From: Synechococcus sp. UW179A
Lineage (GTDB): Bacteria; Cyanobacteriota; Cyanobacteriia; PCC-6307; Cyanobiaceae
Direction of reading: 5' to 3'
Assembly: GCF_900473965.1 (NCBI RefSeq)
Contig: NZ_UCNJ01000024.1
Location: forward strand, 62,001 to 126,000
DNA: 64,000 nucleotides
Part shown: piece by piece, positions 46,550 through 55,934 of the stretch
Position numbering within the stretch: the first letter of the stretch is position 1
How the letters are laid out: every line of letters starts with the position of its first letter
The notes under the pieces: model-generated
What the model saw: only the letters and a program-made list of their open reading frames with translations
Told to the model about the DNA's origin: nothing
The model's database searches: none
Program-made: the position numbers and the translations under genes

Positions 46550-47245
46550 TCAGGGAATCAGCCCGAGCCTTAATGCTGCGGAAACCGCACTAGCTCTGTT
46601 GCTGACGTCTAGGCGTGTGAGGATCTCACTAAGGTGATCGCGAGCAGTGTTGACGGAGATGTTGAGCTGATCAGCGATTTGACGATTGCTCAGCCCCTCG
46701 GCAACCAAGGCGAGAATTTCAAGTTGGCGTTCTGAAAGCACCTTGGTCCTCTCCCGACCAAGAATTATTTCCCCCTCAAGGAGACTTGGATCCTCAAAGT
46801 GTTTGCCTTGTTTCATGGAAGTCAGGGCATTAATCAATGCTCCGGAGCGTTGCTCCAAACTCCGTTCATTCAGGACTGCATCCACGTTCAGTCCGCGGGC
46901 AATGCGCAAGCTGCTTTTGCCTGGACGGTTGATCAGGAGCAGGGTGCGATGGCTGCTAGGGAAGCGTTTGCTTTCACGCAGCAAGTCCAGTCCGCTTCCG
47001 TCACTGAGTTGCTCGGACACGAGGAGCCAGTGAGGGGACTTGACGTTCTTCAGATAAATCATCGCTTCAGCTTTGGAGTCATAAAAGCGTCTGATTCTTT
47101 TGCTTTGCATCCCTGAAAGTCGCAGCATTTGCTTCACTGCAAACAGATGTGGGTAGAGGCAGATGAGTAAATCTTGATCGTGGATCAGTGAACGAATCCT
47201 GCGTGCTTTTTCAAGATCGCTCGCTTCACTTCGGCTTCTGGTCAT
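46550..47245 (-). CDS. LuxR-family regulator with pseudo-receiver domain
   Basis: A 231-residue protein. The C-terminal 65 residues are a LuxR/NarL helix-turn-helix (LSERQLEILALVAEGLSNRQIADQLNISVNTARDHLSEILTRLDV). The N-terminal part has the length and hydrophobic pattern of a response-regulator receiver. At the phospho-acceptor position, in HWLLVSEQLSDGSGLDLL, the Asp is replaced by Ser (about residue 77), so ordinary phosphorylation is unlikely. It lies 185 bp upstream of the CBM2 gene on the same strand, and 4 bp after the ABC ATPase stop. Confidence 0.88.
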   Translation of the reverse strand: MTRSRSEASDLEKARRIRSLIHDQDLLICLYPHLFAVKQMLRLSGMQSKRIRRFYDSKAEAMIYLKNVKSPHWLLVSEQLSDGSGLDLLRESKRFPSSHRTLLLINRPGKSSLRIARGLNVDAVLNERSLEQRSGALINALTSMKQGKHFEDPSLLEGEIILGRERTKVLSERQLEILALVAEGLSNRQIADQLNISVNTARDHLSEILTRLDVSNRASAVSAALRLGLIP

Positions 47246-47249
47246 GACC

Positions 47250-48854
47250 TCAACTTGGCAAGCGAGGACAGGCTTCGACCAGTGTTCGCGTGATCTCAGC
47301 CTGCGGTTGATTCAGCAACCGGTCACCGGGTCCCTCCTCCACGACATGTCCTTTGTTGAGCACGATCAGTCGATGGCAGAAGCCACAGGCCACTGAAAGG
47401 TCATGGGTGATGAAGATCATGGTGAGTCCAAGCTCCTGCTGCAGCTGCCGAAGCAGGGACAGAACTTCTGCCTGGATTTCGGCATCGAGCATGCTCACGC
47501 TTTCATCACAGATCAGCACCTTCGGTTTCAGCGCCAGAGCGCGGGCGATGGCCACCCGTTGCTGCTGGCCCCCGGAAAGTTGGCGGGGAAGCCGATTCTG
47601 GTAACGATCGGCTGGTCCAAGGCCCACGCGTTCAAGCAGCTGGCGGCCTTGTTCTCGAGCTGCCGCTGGTGACGCCAGATTGTGGATCCGCAGTGGATCG
47701 ACGATGGCATCCAGCACCGGCATGGCTGGATTCAGACAGGCCAGTGGGTCCTGGAACACCATCTGAATGGTTCGCCGTGCCCGGCGCGCCTCACGTCCCC
47801 GCAGCCTGAGCAGATCCTGACCGAGTAACTGCACCCTGCCACCACGAATCGGCGTTAGTCCCATCAGGGCACGGCAAAGGGTGCTTTTGCCGCAGCCAGA
47901 TCCTCCCACCACTCCAAGGGTTTCGCCGGCTCGCAATTGGAAGCTGATGCCGTCTACCGCTTTCAGCCAGGTTGGATTCCAGGGCGGACCGCCCAGGTTG
48001 TGCCAGCAGCGCAGTTCCTGCACAGCCAGCACCGTTTCGGCCTCGGGTGCTTCAGGGGTGCTTCCCCCTTCTCGTGCTCGGGCAGCGGCAAGTAGCCGTT
48101 GTCCCACCCTTGAGCTGGGATAGGTCAGAACCACGTCGCTGCGGTTGATCTCCACGACCTGTCCACCGTCCAGCACAGCCATGCGTTCGCACCAGCGATT
48201 GGCCATGGCCAGATCGTGGGTGATCAGCAACAGAGCACTGCCCAGTTCCTTGCACAGCGCTCTCAGGGCAGCCATCACCTGACCAGCCACCGCTACATCG
48301 AGGCTGGTGGTGGGTTCGTCCGCGATCACCAGGGGAGGACTCAGGGCGATGGCCAGTGCAATGGCAAGGCGCTGACGCATGCCGCCGCTGAACTCATGGG
48401 GGTAGGCGCGGAAGCGAGCAGCGCCGATGCCCACCTGCTCCAGCAGCTCCTTGGCCCGCTTAAGACGTTCTGTCTCGTGCATAGTCGGCCTATGGGCACG
48501 CAGGGTATCGATCAGATGACCGCCCACCGTCATCAGTGGATTTAGGCGTGTCATCGGATCCTGAAATACCAGTCCCACCGATTCGCCGCGCAATCTCCTC
48601 AGATCGGTCAAGTTGAGGCTGCGGGGATCGTGACCGTTCAGGCTTAGTTCTCCTTCGCAACTGCTGCCTGGGGGCAGCAGTTGCAGCGCTGCCCTGGCCA
48701 CCGTGCTCTTGCCGCAGCCGGAGGGACCCACCAGGGCCAGGCGTTCGCCGGGATGCAGGCGCAGGTCAAGCCCATCGAGGGTCCAGGCCTGGCTTCCCGG
48801 GTAACGGAGCCGGAATTGTTCGAGCTCCAGCACAGTCCCTTGCGCGGTTGTCAT
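47250..48854 (-). CDS. Fused double ATPase of a peptide/nickel-type ABC transporter
   Basis: A DppD and a DppF-like ATPase in one chain of 534 residues. Each half has Walker A (GPSGCGKST; GGSGCGKST), a signature (FSGGMRQRLAIA; LSGGQQQRVAIA) and Walker B (LVIADEPTTSLD; VLICDESVSMLD). The second half has the QLLGQDLLRLRG and QMVFQDPLACLNPAM segments of oligopeptide transporters. Substrate-binding and permease genes are not adjacent. In the second half the Walker B Asp-Glu is followed by SVSMLDAEIQ, normal for the family. The start ATG at 48854 is preferred; 48878 adds eight residues. Divergent from relA. Confidence 0.92.
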   Translation of the reverse strand: MTTAQGTVLELEQFRLRYPGSQAWTLDGLDLRLHPGERLALVGPSGCGKSTVARAALQLLPPGSSCEGELSLNGHDPRSLNLTDLRRLRGESVGLVFQDPMTRLNPLMTVGGHLIDTLRAHRPTMHETERLKRAKELLEQVGIGAARFRAYPHEFSGGMRQRLAIALAIALSPPLVIADEPTTSLDVAVAGQVMAALRALCKELGSALLLITHDLAMANRWCERMAVLDGGQVVEINRSDVVLTYPSSRVGQRLLAAARAREGGSTPEAPEAETVLAVQELRCWHNLGGPPWNPTWLKAVDGISFQLRAGETLGVVGGSGCGKSTLCRALMGLTPIRGGRVQLLGQDLLRLRGREARRARRTIQMVFQDPLACLNPAMPVLDAIVDPLRIHNLASPAAAREQGRQLLERVGLGPADRYQNRLPRQLSGGQQQRVAIARALALKPKVLICDESVSMLDAEIQAEVLSLLRQLQQELGLTMIFITHDLSVACGFCHRLIVLNKGHVVEEGPGDRLLNQPQAEITRTLVEACPRLPS

Positions 48855-48911
48855 GGCAATCGAGGCGCAGGTGCTCATGGCTACATACCATGGAATCACC
48901 TGTCGGTTCGG

Positions 48912-50792
48912 ATGCTCAACGCCACCTCCGAGACGGTCGCAGTTCGGATCCGGAATGGATCCGCTGCACCGGCTTGCGGTCTGGTGGCTCTGAGGGACAG
49001 GCCCATCCGTTCGGCTGATGATTACGGCATCGATCTCCCCGCCTGGTTGCGTGAGTGCATCGACCACGTGCCGCCAGGGATCGGTCACAGCTGTCCCACC
49101 GATTCAGAGGCTCTGCTCGCAGCGGCCTTTGATTTTGCTTTTCAGCTGCACGAGGGCCAGTTTCGAGCCAGCGGAGACCCTTACATCGTCCATCCGGTGG
49201 CGGTGGCTGATCTGTTGAGGGATATCGGTGCCAGCGCCAGCGTGATCGCTGCGGGCTTCCTTCACGACGTGGTGGAGGACACCGATGTCACTCCAGAGCA
49301 GCTCGAGAGTCATTTCGGACCGGAAGTCCGCGAGCTCGTGGAGGGGGTCACCAAGCTTGGCGGGCTGCACTTCACCAATCGCACTGAGGCTCAAGCCGAA
49401 AACCTGCGCAAGATGTTCCTGGCGATGGCCAGTGACATCCGAGTTGTGCTGGTGAAGCTTGCGGACCGGTTGCACAACATGCGCACGCTGGGGGCGCTGC
49501 GGGAGGAAAAGCGCCAGCGCATCGCCCGGGAAACCCGGGAGATTTATGCACCTTTGGCCAATCGTCTTGGCATCGGTCGCTTCAAATGGGAGTTGGAGGA
49601 TCTGTCCTTCAAATTGCTTGAGCCGGATGCCTTCAGGGAGATTCAGCAGGAAGTTGCGACCAAGCGCAGCGAGCGGGAGGAACGTCTAGGGGTCACTGTT
49701 CAGTTGCTCAGTGATCGCCTGGCGGCTGTCGGGCTTGAGAACTGTGAGGTGAGCGGCCGGCCCAAGCACCTCTTCGGCATCTGGACCAAGATGCAGCGGC
49801 AGCAAAAAGCCTTCCACGAGATCTACGACGTGGCGGCCTTGAGGATCCTCACCCCCAGCGTTGAGGCCTGCTATAGGGCTCTTGCGGTGGTTCACGACAC
49901 CTTCCGTCCTATTCCCGGGCGCTTCAAGGACTACATCGGTCTGCCCAAGCCCAATGGCTATCAGTCGTTGCATACGGCTGTGATCGGTCGTCACCGTCCG
50001 ATCGAAGTGCAGATCCGAACGCTGGATATGCATCGGGTGGCGGAGTTCGGAATTGCCGCGCACTGGAAATACAAAGAAGGTGGTTCACCAGCTGCCGGTG
50101 GAGACACTGAACGCTTCAACTGGTTGCGGCAACTTGTTGACTGGCAGCAGGAAGGGGGAGCTGATGACCACAACGACTACCTCGCTTCGATCAAGGAAGA
50201 TCTCTTCGATGAAGAGGTATTCGTATTCACACCTAAAGGCGACGTTCTGGGTTTGCGCAAGGGTTCTACGGCTGTGGATTTTGCTTATCGCATCCACTCG
50301 GAAGTGGGTAATCACTGCCATGGCGTGCGCATCAATGATCGACTTTCTCCCCTGTCGACGCCGCTCCAGAACGGTGATTTTGTGAATGTACTCACGAGCA
50401 AGACGGCACATCCCAGTCTTGATTGGCTCAATTTTGTGGCGACGCCTACGGCGCGTAATCGCATCCGCCAGTGGTACAAACGCAGCCATCGGAATGAAAC
50501 GGTTGAGCGGGGAAAGGACCTGCTCGAACGGGAGCTGGGACGCAGCGGTTTTGATGCTCTGCTCAGCAGTGATGCGATGACGCGCGTAGCCGAGCGTTGC
50601 AACCTGCTCAGTACTGAGGATCTGCTTGCGGCCCTCGGTTTCGGAGCCGTCACCCTGCATCAGGTGCTCAACCGTCTCAGAGAGGAGATCCGTCTGCAGG
50701 CCGCCATCGAGGAGCCACCGCTCAGTAACGAAGACGTTGCTCGCCAGCTTGTGCAGCAGGCGGAAACCGGCCCCCCCCCGCTCCAGTCCTGA
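48912..50792 (+). CDS. relA: RelA/SpoT (p)ppGpp synthetase/hydrolase, catalytic part, truncated by frameshift
   Basis: Bifunctional stringent-response enzyme. From the ATG at 48912 the 626-residue frame has the hydrolase HD domain (about 60-230: GDPYIVHPVAVADLLRDI, GFLHDVVEDTDV), the synthetase domain (about 260-380: RFKDYIGLPKPNGYQSLHTAVIG) and the TGS domain (about 430-495: EEVFVFTPKGDVLGLRKGSTAVDFAYRIHSEVG). It stops soon after a run of nine C at 50771-50779. Removing one C restores an open frame to 51246 with the C-terminal regulatory domains, giving about 777 residues as usual for the family. Longer in-frame sequence before 48912 lies against the ABC gene and is rejected. Confidence 0.93.
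   Translation: MLNATSETVAVRIRNGSAAPACGLVALRDRPIRSADDYGIDLPAWLRECIDHVPPGIGHSCPTDSEALLAAAFDFAFQLHEGQFRASGDPYIVHPVAVADLLRDIGASASVIAAGFLHDVVEDTDVTPEQLESHFGPEVRELVEGVTKLGGLHFTNRTEAQAENLRKMFLAMASDIRVVLVKLADRLHNMRTLGALREEKRQRIARETREIYAPLANRLGIGRFKWELEDLSFKLLEPDAFREIQQEVATKRSEREERLGVTVQLLSDRLAAVGLENCEVSGRPKHLFGIWTKMQRQQKAFHEIYDVAALRILTPSVEACYRALAVVHDTFRPIPGRFKDYIGLPKPNGYQSLHTAVIGRHRPIEVQIRTLDMHRVAEFGIAAHWKYKEGGSPAAGGDTERFNWLRQLVDWQQEGGADDHNDYLASIKEDLFDEEVFVFTPKGDVLGLRKGSTAVDFAYRIHSEVGNHCHGVRINDRLSPLSTPLQNGDFVNVLTSKTAHPSLDWLNFVATPTARNRIRQWYKRSHRNETVERGKDLLERELGRSGFDALLSSDAMTRVAERCNLLSTEDLLAALGFGAVTLHQVLNRLREEIRLQAAIEEPPLSNEDVARQLVQQAETGPPPLQS
50771..50779. repeat. C9 homopolymer at the relA frameshift
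   Basis: Nine consecutive C are read CCC CCC CCG in the catalytic frame. A run of eight (or +1 frameshifting here) would join the catalytic and regulatory parts of RelA. Such a tract is prone both to slipped-strand mutation and to sequencing error. Confidence 0.85.
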
Positions 50793-51246
50793 TCAGCAGG
50801 ACCCCATCCTTGGTGTGGAGGGTCTCGACTACCGCCTCGGTGGTTGTTGCAGCCCTCTTCCCGGCGAGGCGATTCTGGGTACGGTTGCCCTCGGCAACCA
50901 TGGCATCACCGTGCATCGCCAGGACTGCTCTAATGTTGTGGCGATTCCCAGTGAACGGCGATTGCCTGTGCGCTGGAATCCCGCTTTGGTGACAAGAAGC
51001 CAACGCTTCCCTGCGCAGCTGCGCATTGAGGTGATCGACCGTGTCGGGATTCTCAAGGACATCCTGATGCGCCTCTCTGATGGACGCATCAACGTCAGTG
51101 ATGCCCGCGTGAAAACCAGCCATGGAAAGCCCGCGCGCATTGATCTGCGTCTGGAGTTGGCCAGTGCCGAGCAACTGCAGCGCACCATGCACCAGATCCG
51201 CTCAATGGCAGATGTAATTGATATCGCCCGCAGCAGCGGTACTTAA
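50780..51246 (+). pseudogene. relA: RelA/SpoT C-terminal regulatory part, out of frame
   Basis: In the +1 frame relative to the catalytic part: DPILGVEGLDYRLGGCCSPLPGEAILGTVALGNHGITVHRQDC is the conserved-cysteine region of the family. LRIEVIDRVGILKDILMRLSDGRIN, with ARIDLRLELASAEQLQRTMHQIR, is the ACT domain. It has no start codon of its own that makes sense, so it is expressed only if the frame is restored. The sequence is otherwise intact, with no further stops, which argues that the disruption is recent or not real. Confidence 0.9.
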
Positions 51247-51264
51247 CTTTGCTGGCGACTGCCC

Positions 51265-51792
51265 TCAGCGTTTGCGTTGTTGTTGTAGGAGCCAATTCAG
51301 GCTCAGCCACCAACCCAGTGCCGCGCTGACGGCTCCCGTAATGCTGGAGCCCAGCAGCAAACGGCTGATCACGCTCCATCCCAACTGACTAAAGCCGTCG
51401 GGGTTCACGGCATCGAAGCCAGGCCATTCGCGGCCGGGGCCGAGCAGCAGAGCCCCGATCCGGTAGTTGAACCAGTAGAGCGGCAGATAGGTGAAGGGAT
51501 TGCTGATCCAGGTGCCTGCAGCCGCCAATAAATGGTTTCCACGCACCACACTGGCCAGTGCGATTCCCACCAGTGTCTGCAAACCGAAGATCGGAAAGCA
51601 GCCGCAGAAGATCCCGGCTGCAAGCCCACGGGCCCGCTGTCCCGGAGTGCCTTCCTGTTGCCAGATCCATTGCAGACTTTGCTGCAGGCGTCGATGTGCC
51701 TTTGTCAGCATCCGGCCCATGGGAGTGTCGGCGGTTCTCGCATGCCATTGAGGATGTGATCGTAGGGAGTGGGCTAGGGGCTGTTGCAGCAT
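51265..51792 (-). CDS. DUF2062 membrane protein
   Basis: A 175-residue protein from the ATG at 51792 (51720 would give 151 residues). RARGLAAGIFCGCFPIFGLQTLVGIALASVVRGN, TWISNPFTYLPLYWFNYRIG and a C-terminal hydrophobic helix match DUF2062 proteins, which have two or three membrane helices and unknown function. Reading further upstream in frame would overlap mnmE. The start is only 4 bp from the divergent mnmE start. Confidence 0.85.
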   Translation of the reverse strand: MLQQPLAHSLRSHPQWHARTADTPMGRMLTKAHRRLQQSLQWIWQQEGTPGQRARGLAAGIFCGCFPIFGLQTLVGIALASVVRGNHLLAAAGTWISNPFTYLPLYWFNYRIGALLLGPGREWPGFDAVNPDGFSQLGWSVISRLLLGSSITGAVSAALGWWLSLNWLLQQQRKR

Positions 51793-51796
51793 CGCG

Positions 51797-53158
51797 ATGC
51801 AGGAGATCAACCTGGAGAGGCAAACGATTGCTGCAGTGGCCACGGCAGTGGCTCCCGGCCAGGGCGGCATCGCCGTGATTCGACTGTCGGGCCCTGATGC
51901 ACAAGGGGCCGTGGGCGAGATCACTTGCTTCCCAGGTGCGCAGCTGTGGGAGAGCCATCGGGTGCTTTACGGCCATGTGCTGGCAGCCGACGGAGTGGAG
52001 CGACTCGATGAGGTGTTGGTGCTGGTGATGCAGGCGCCACGGAGTTTTACCGCTGAAGACGTGGTGGAAATCCATTGCCATGGCGGTGTGATGGCTGTGC
52101 AGCGGGTCATGGCCCGTGTGCTGGAACAGCCAGGGATTCGCCGAGCATTGCCCGGTGAATTCAGTCAGAGAGCCGTCCTGAACGGGCGCCTCGATCTCAC
52201 GCGTGCTGAGGCGATCGGCGATCTGGTGGGCGCACGCAGCCAGCGTGCTGCGCAGCTGGCGATGGCAGGGGTGGATGGCGGTATTCAGCGTCGAATCCAG
52301 ATGTTGCGCGAATGTTTGCTGGATCAGCTCAGTGAGTTGGAGGCCAGGGTTGATTTTGAGGATGACCTGCCTGCACTTGATGCTCAGGCGCTGCTGATAG
52401 CTCTGCAGTCGGTTCGCGACCAGCTGCTTCAACTGGTCGCCGATGGTGAGCGCAGTGTTGCTCTTCGCCAAGGATTGCGGGTGGCTCTTGTCGGCAGACC
52501 GAACGTGGGCAAGAGCTCACTGCTCAATCGGCTGAGTCGCCGTGAGCGAGCCATCGTGACCGATTTACCCGGCACAACGAGAGACTTGCTGGAAAGCGAA
52601 ATTGTGTTGGAGGGCGTTCCGATCACGCTGCTCGATACCGCTGGCATCCGCAGCACCAGCGATGCGGTTGAGCAGCTGGGCATCGCACGCAGTCATGACG
52701 CCTTGGCCAGTGCCGACCTGGTCGTGCTTCTGTTTGATCTTGCTGACGGCTGGACCGCTGAGGATCAGGATCTGCGAGAGCAGATCCCCGCTGATGTGCC
52801 TTATCTGCTTGTGGGAAATAAGGCTGATCTCAGCGATGCTGCGTCTCCCGCTGATGTTCATCTGTCCGCCGTGACAGGGGTGGGGGAAGCGCAGCTGGTG
52901 CAGGCGCTTCTGGAGCGATGCGGCGCACTTAGCGATGGCTCCCTGTTGTTGGCGCTCAACCGGAGACAGGTTGACCTGGCACGGGTGGCGGCGGCGGCTC
53001 TTGATCGCAGTGAGCAGGTTGCCGCCGATGGACTGCCCTGGGATTTCTGGACGATTGATCTGCGTGAGGCCATTCGCAGCCTTGGCGAGATCACGGGGGA
53101 AGAGCTCACCGAATCAGTGTTGGATCGTATTTTTTCCCGCTTTTGCATCGGCAAATGA
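51797..53158 (+). CDS. mnmE: tRNA modification GTPase MnmE
   Basis: With MnmG it modifies wobble uridine-34 of several tRNAs. The 453 residues comprise a tetrahydrofolate-binding N-domain (ETIAAVATAVAPGQGGIAVIRLSG), a helical domain and an inserted G domain (GRPNVGKSSLLN, LPGTTRD, DTAGIR, NKAD). The protein ends in the obligatory FCIGK, whose Cys is needed for activity. It is probably expressed alone or with nadC, 70 bp downstream. Confidence 0.97.
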   Translation: MQEINLERQTIAAVATAVAPGQGGIAVIRLSGPDAQGAVGEITCFPGAQLWESHRVLYGHVLAADGVERLDEVLVLVMQAPRSFTAEDVVEIHCHGGVMAVQRVMARVLEQPGIRRALPGEFSQRAVLNGRLDLTRAEAIGDLVGARSQRAAQLAMAGVDGGIQRRIQMLRECLLDQLSELEARVDFEDDLPALDAQALLIALQSVRDQLLQLVADGERSVALRQGLRVALVGRPNVGKSSLLNRLSRRERAIVTDLPGTTRDLLESEIVLEGVPITLLDTAGIRSTSDAVEQLGIARSHDALASADLVVLLFDLADGWTAEDQDLREQIPADVPYLLVGNKADLSDAASPADVHLSAVTGVGEAQLVQALLERCGALSDGSLLLALNRRQVDLARVAAAALDRSEQVAADGLPWDFWTIDLREAIRSLGEITGEELTESVLDRIFSRFCIGK

Positions 53159-53228
53159 AGCGCTGCGGGTCAGGTTCGAATGTCGTGCCCGCATGATGGA
53201 TCCAGTCGGTTGAGCGGGAGGTTCTGGA

Positions 53229-54110
53229 GTGATCAACGTTGAGCAGCCCCTAGCGACTCCCCGGCTTCAAGCGCAACTCCGGGACTGGCTGGCTGAGGAT
53301 CTTGGCCGCGGCGATCTCACCGCGCCCGCCCTCGGACGTCGGCGTGCTCAGGCAAGTTGGATCGCCAAGCAGGACGGTGTGTTTTGCGGTGGCAGCCTTG
53401 CTCTGCGGTTGTTCCGCCTGTTGGATCCCGAGCTCGAGGCGGAGTGTCTTGTTGCCGAGGGTGCTGCAGTGCAAACCGGTGACAGCCTGCTCCGTCTCAA
53501 TGGCCAGGCCAGTGCTCTTGTGGGTGCTGAACGGACGGCGCTGAATTTGGCGATGCGTCTCTCCGGTATCGCCACGGCTACGGCAGCACTGGTGAGAGAA
53601 CTGCAGGGAAGCGGAGTGCGCCTGGCTGACACGCGCAAGACCACGCCGGGACTGCGTGAACTCGAGAAGTACGCCGTGCGTATGGGCGGAGGTCTCAATC
53701 ACCGAATGGGCCTGGACGACGCAGCCATGCTCAAGGAGAACCATCTGGCCTGGGCGGGTGGCATAGAAGCTGCGATTGCAGCTGTGCGGGCCTCAGCTCC
53801 ATGGCCGGCGAGGGTGATTGTGGAAGCCGAAACCGAGCAAGAAGCCTCGAAGGCCGTGATTGCTGGAGCCGATGGTGTGCTGCTGGATGAGTTCACGCCT
53901 GAGCTGCTGAGCAGCCTGGTGCCCAGATTGCGCCAGCTGGCCGTTGAGCGAACTGCCTCAGGGGCTGTGATTCTTGAAGCCTCCGGAATTCAGCCCGGTG
54001 ATTTGCGCGCCTATGCCGCCACAGGAATCGATCTGATCTCCACCAGTGCTCCGGTTACGCGCAGCCGCTGGCTGGATCTGAGCATGCGTTTTGCACCCGC
54101 CGGGGGATGA
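53229..54110 (+). CDS. nadC: Nicotinate-nucleotide diphosphorylase (carboxylating)
   Basis: Converts quinolinate and PRPP to nicotinate mononucleotide in de novo NAD synthesis. The 293 residues include ALNLAMRLSGIATATAALV, ADTRKTTPGLRELEKYAVRMGGGLNHRMGLDDAAMLKENHL (substrate-binding Arg and Lys) and VIVEAETEQEASKAV. LLDEFTPELL and VILEASGIQPGDLRAYAATGIDLISTS follow. GTG start. argS begins 30 bp downstream. Confidence 0.96.
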   Translation: MINVEQPLATPRLQAQLRDWLAEDLGRGDLTAPALGRRRAQASWIAKQDGVFCGGSLALRLFRLLDPELEAECLVAEGAAVQTGDSLLRLNGQASALVGAERTALNLAMRLSGIATATAALVRELQGSGVRLADTRKTTPGLRELEKYAVRMGGGLNHRMGLDDAAMLKENHLAWAGGIEAAIAAVRASAPWPARVIVEAETEQEASKAVIAGADGVLLDEFTPELLSSLVPRLRQLAVERTASGAVILEASGIQPGDLRAYAATGIDLISTSAPVTRSRWLDLSMRFAPAGG

Positions 54111-54140
54111 TCAGGGCTCGCCAAGCCCGTTGATCCCTTC

Positions 54141-55934
54141 ATGCTGCGCATTGCCCACTCCCTGGATCAACAGTTGCGTGCGGCCATGGATAGTGCCTTC
54201 CCTGAGGCCGCCAACGAGTCGAGGCAGGCCGGGCGTCCGTTGGATCCCCAGCTTGTTGCTGCGAGCAAGCCCGAATTCGGGGACTTTCAGGCCAATGGTG
54301 CCCTGGCTTTGGCCAAACCACTCAGTCAGGCTCCGCGCCAGATTGCCGCGGCGATTGTGGAACAGCTGCAACACGACCCTGCGTTCACCGCGCTTTGCCT
54401 CGAACCCCAGATCGCAGGGCCTGGCTTCATCAACCTCACCATTCGATCGGAGTGTCTCGCTGCTGAGGTGGCATCTCGGCTCGGTGATGAGCGGCTTGGC
54501 GTTTCTCCTGTCAAGGATTCAGCGCCGGTGGTGGTGGACTTTTCCAGTCCCAACATTGCCAAGGAGATGCATGTGGGCCATCTGCGCTCCACGATCATCG
54601 GTGACTCTTTAGCCCGAGTGCTGGAGTTCCGTGGGCATCCAGTGCTGCGGCTCAACCATGTGGGCGACTGGGGCACCCAGTTCGGGATGCTGATCACCCA
54701 TCTCAAGCAGGTGGCTCCCGAAGCACTCGACACTGCTGATGCCATTGACCTCGGCGACCTCGTCGCCTTTTACAGGGAAGCCAAGAAGCGTTTTGACGAT
54801 GATGAAGTGTTTCAGACCACATCCCGCGAGGAAGTGGTGAAGCTGCAGGGAGGGGATCCTCTGTCGCTCAAAGCCTGGAGGCTCCTCTGTGACCAGTCGC
54901 GGCGCGAGTTTCAAAAGATTTACGACCGGCTCGACATCCGCCTCACCGAACGCGGTGAGTCGTTTTACAACCCCTTCCTGCCGTCGGTAATCGATGGGCT
55001 GAAGCAGGTCGGTCTGCTGGTCACCGACCACGGAGCAGAGTGCGTCTTCCTGGAAGGGGTCAGCGGCAAGGACGGCAAGCCGCTACCAGTGATCGTGCAA
55101 AAGAGTGATGGGGGCTTCAATTACGCCACAACCGACCTGGCGGCGATTCGTTACCGGTTCGCAGCGGCTCCTGATGGTGATGCAGCCCGACGGGTGATCT
55201 ACGTGACTGATTCCGGACAGGCCAATCATTTTGCGGGAGTGTTCCAGGTGGCTGAGCGTTCCGGTTGGATTCCCGACGGCTCTCGCCTGGAGCATGTGCC
55301 CTTCGGATTGGTCCAGGGAGAAGACGGCAAGAAGCTCAAGACCCGGGCCGGTGACACCGTGCGTCTTCGCGATCTGCTCGATGAGGCGGTGGAGCGCGCT
55401 GAAGCGGACCTGCGTTCGCGCCTCAAGGAAGAAGAGCGCAGTGAACCTGAAGACTTCATCAACCACGTGGCCAGCACCGTTGGTCTGGCAGCGGTGAAAT
55501 ATGCCGATCTCAGTCAGAACCGGATCACCAATTACCAATTCTCGTTTGATCGGATGTTGGCCCTGCAGGGAAACACGGCCCCTTATCTGCTGTATGCACT
55601 GGTGCGAATCGCCGGAATCGCTCGTAAGGGTGGTGATCTGGATGTATCAACGGCTCAGCTGCAGTTCAGTGAGCCCCAGGAGTGGGCTCTGGTGCGTGAA
55701 CTCCTCAAGTTCGATGCAGTGATTGCCGAGGTGGAGGAGGAGCTGCTTCCCAATCGTCTCTGCAGCTATCTATTTGAGCTCAGCCAGGTGTTCAATCGCT
55801 TCTATGACCAGGTACCGGTGCTCAAGGCAGAGCCAAAAGCGTTACCGTCAAGATTGGCACTATGCCGTTTAACCGCTGACACCTTGAAGGCGGGTCTGGG
55901 CTTGCTTGGGATTGCAACCCTGGAGCGGATGTGA
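54141..55934 (+). CDS. argS: Arginyl-tRNA synthetase
   Basis: Class I synthetase of 597 residues. An Add-1 domain is followed by the active-site HIGH version HVGH in [33 protein letters not shown] stands in for the KMSKS loop, as is normal for ArgRS. The C-terminal anticodon-binding domain has [23 protein letters not shown]. The stop overlaps the GTG start of the following membrane-protein gene. Confidence 0.98.
   Translation: MLRIAHSLDQQLRAAMDSAFPEAANESRQAGRPLDPQLVAASKPEFGDFQANGALALAKPLSQAPRQIAAAIVEQLQHDPAFTALCLEPQIAGPGFINLTIRSECLAAEVASRLGDERLGVSPVKDSAPVVVDFSSPNIAKEMHVGHLRSTIIGDSLARVLEFRGHPVLRLNHVGDWGTQFGMLITHLKQVAPEALDTADAIDLGDLVAFYREAKKRFDDDEVFQTTSREEVVKLQGGDPLSLKAWRLLCDQSRREFQKIYDRLDIRLTERGESFYNPFLPSVIDGLKQVGLLVTDHGAECVFLEGVSGKDGKPLPVIVQKSDGGFNYATTDLAAIRYRFAAAPDGDAARRVIYVTDSGQANHFAGVFQVAERSGWIPDGSRLEHVPFGLVQGEDGKKLKTRAGDTVRLRDLLDEAVERAEADLRSRLKEEERSEPEDFINHVASTVGLAAVKYADLSQNRITNYQFSFDRMLALQGNTAPYLLYALVRIAGIARKGGDLDVSTAQLQFSEPQEWALVRELLKFDAVIAEVEEELLPNRLCSYLFELSQVFNRFYDQVPVLKAEPKALPSRLALCRLTADTLKAGLGLLGIATLERM

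Noticed and set aside
48681-48911. Longer relA reading frame starting inside the ABC ATPase gene
   Set aside because: The extra 77 residues are antisense to the conserved first ATPase domain; the ATG at 48912 gives the family-like start.
53165-53200. AGGTTCGAAT resembling a tRNA T-loop after mnmE
   Set aside because: No flanking 5-bp T-stem, anticodon arm or acceptor stem can be drawn; the bases before it are the end of mnmE.
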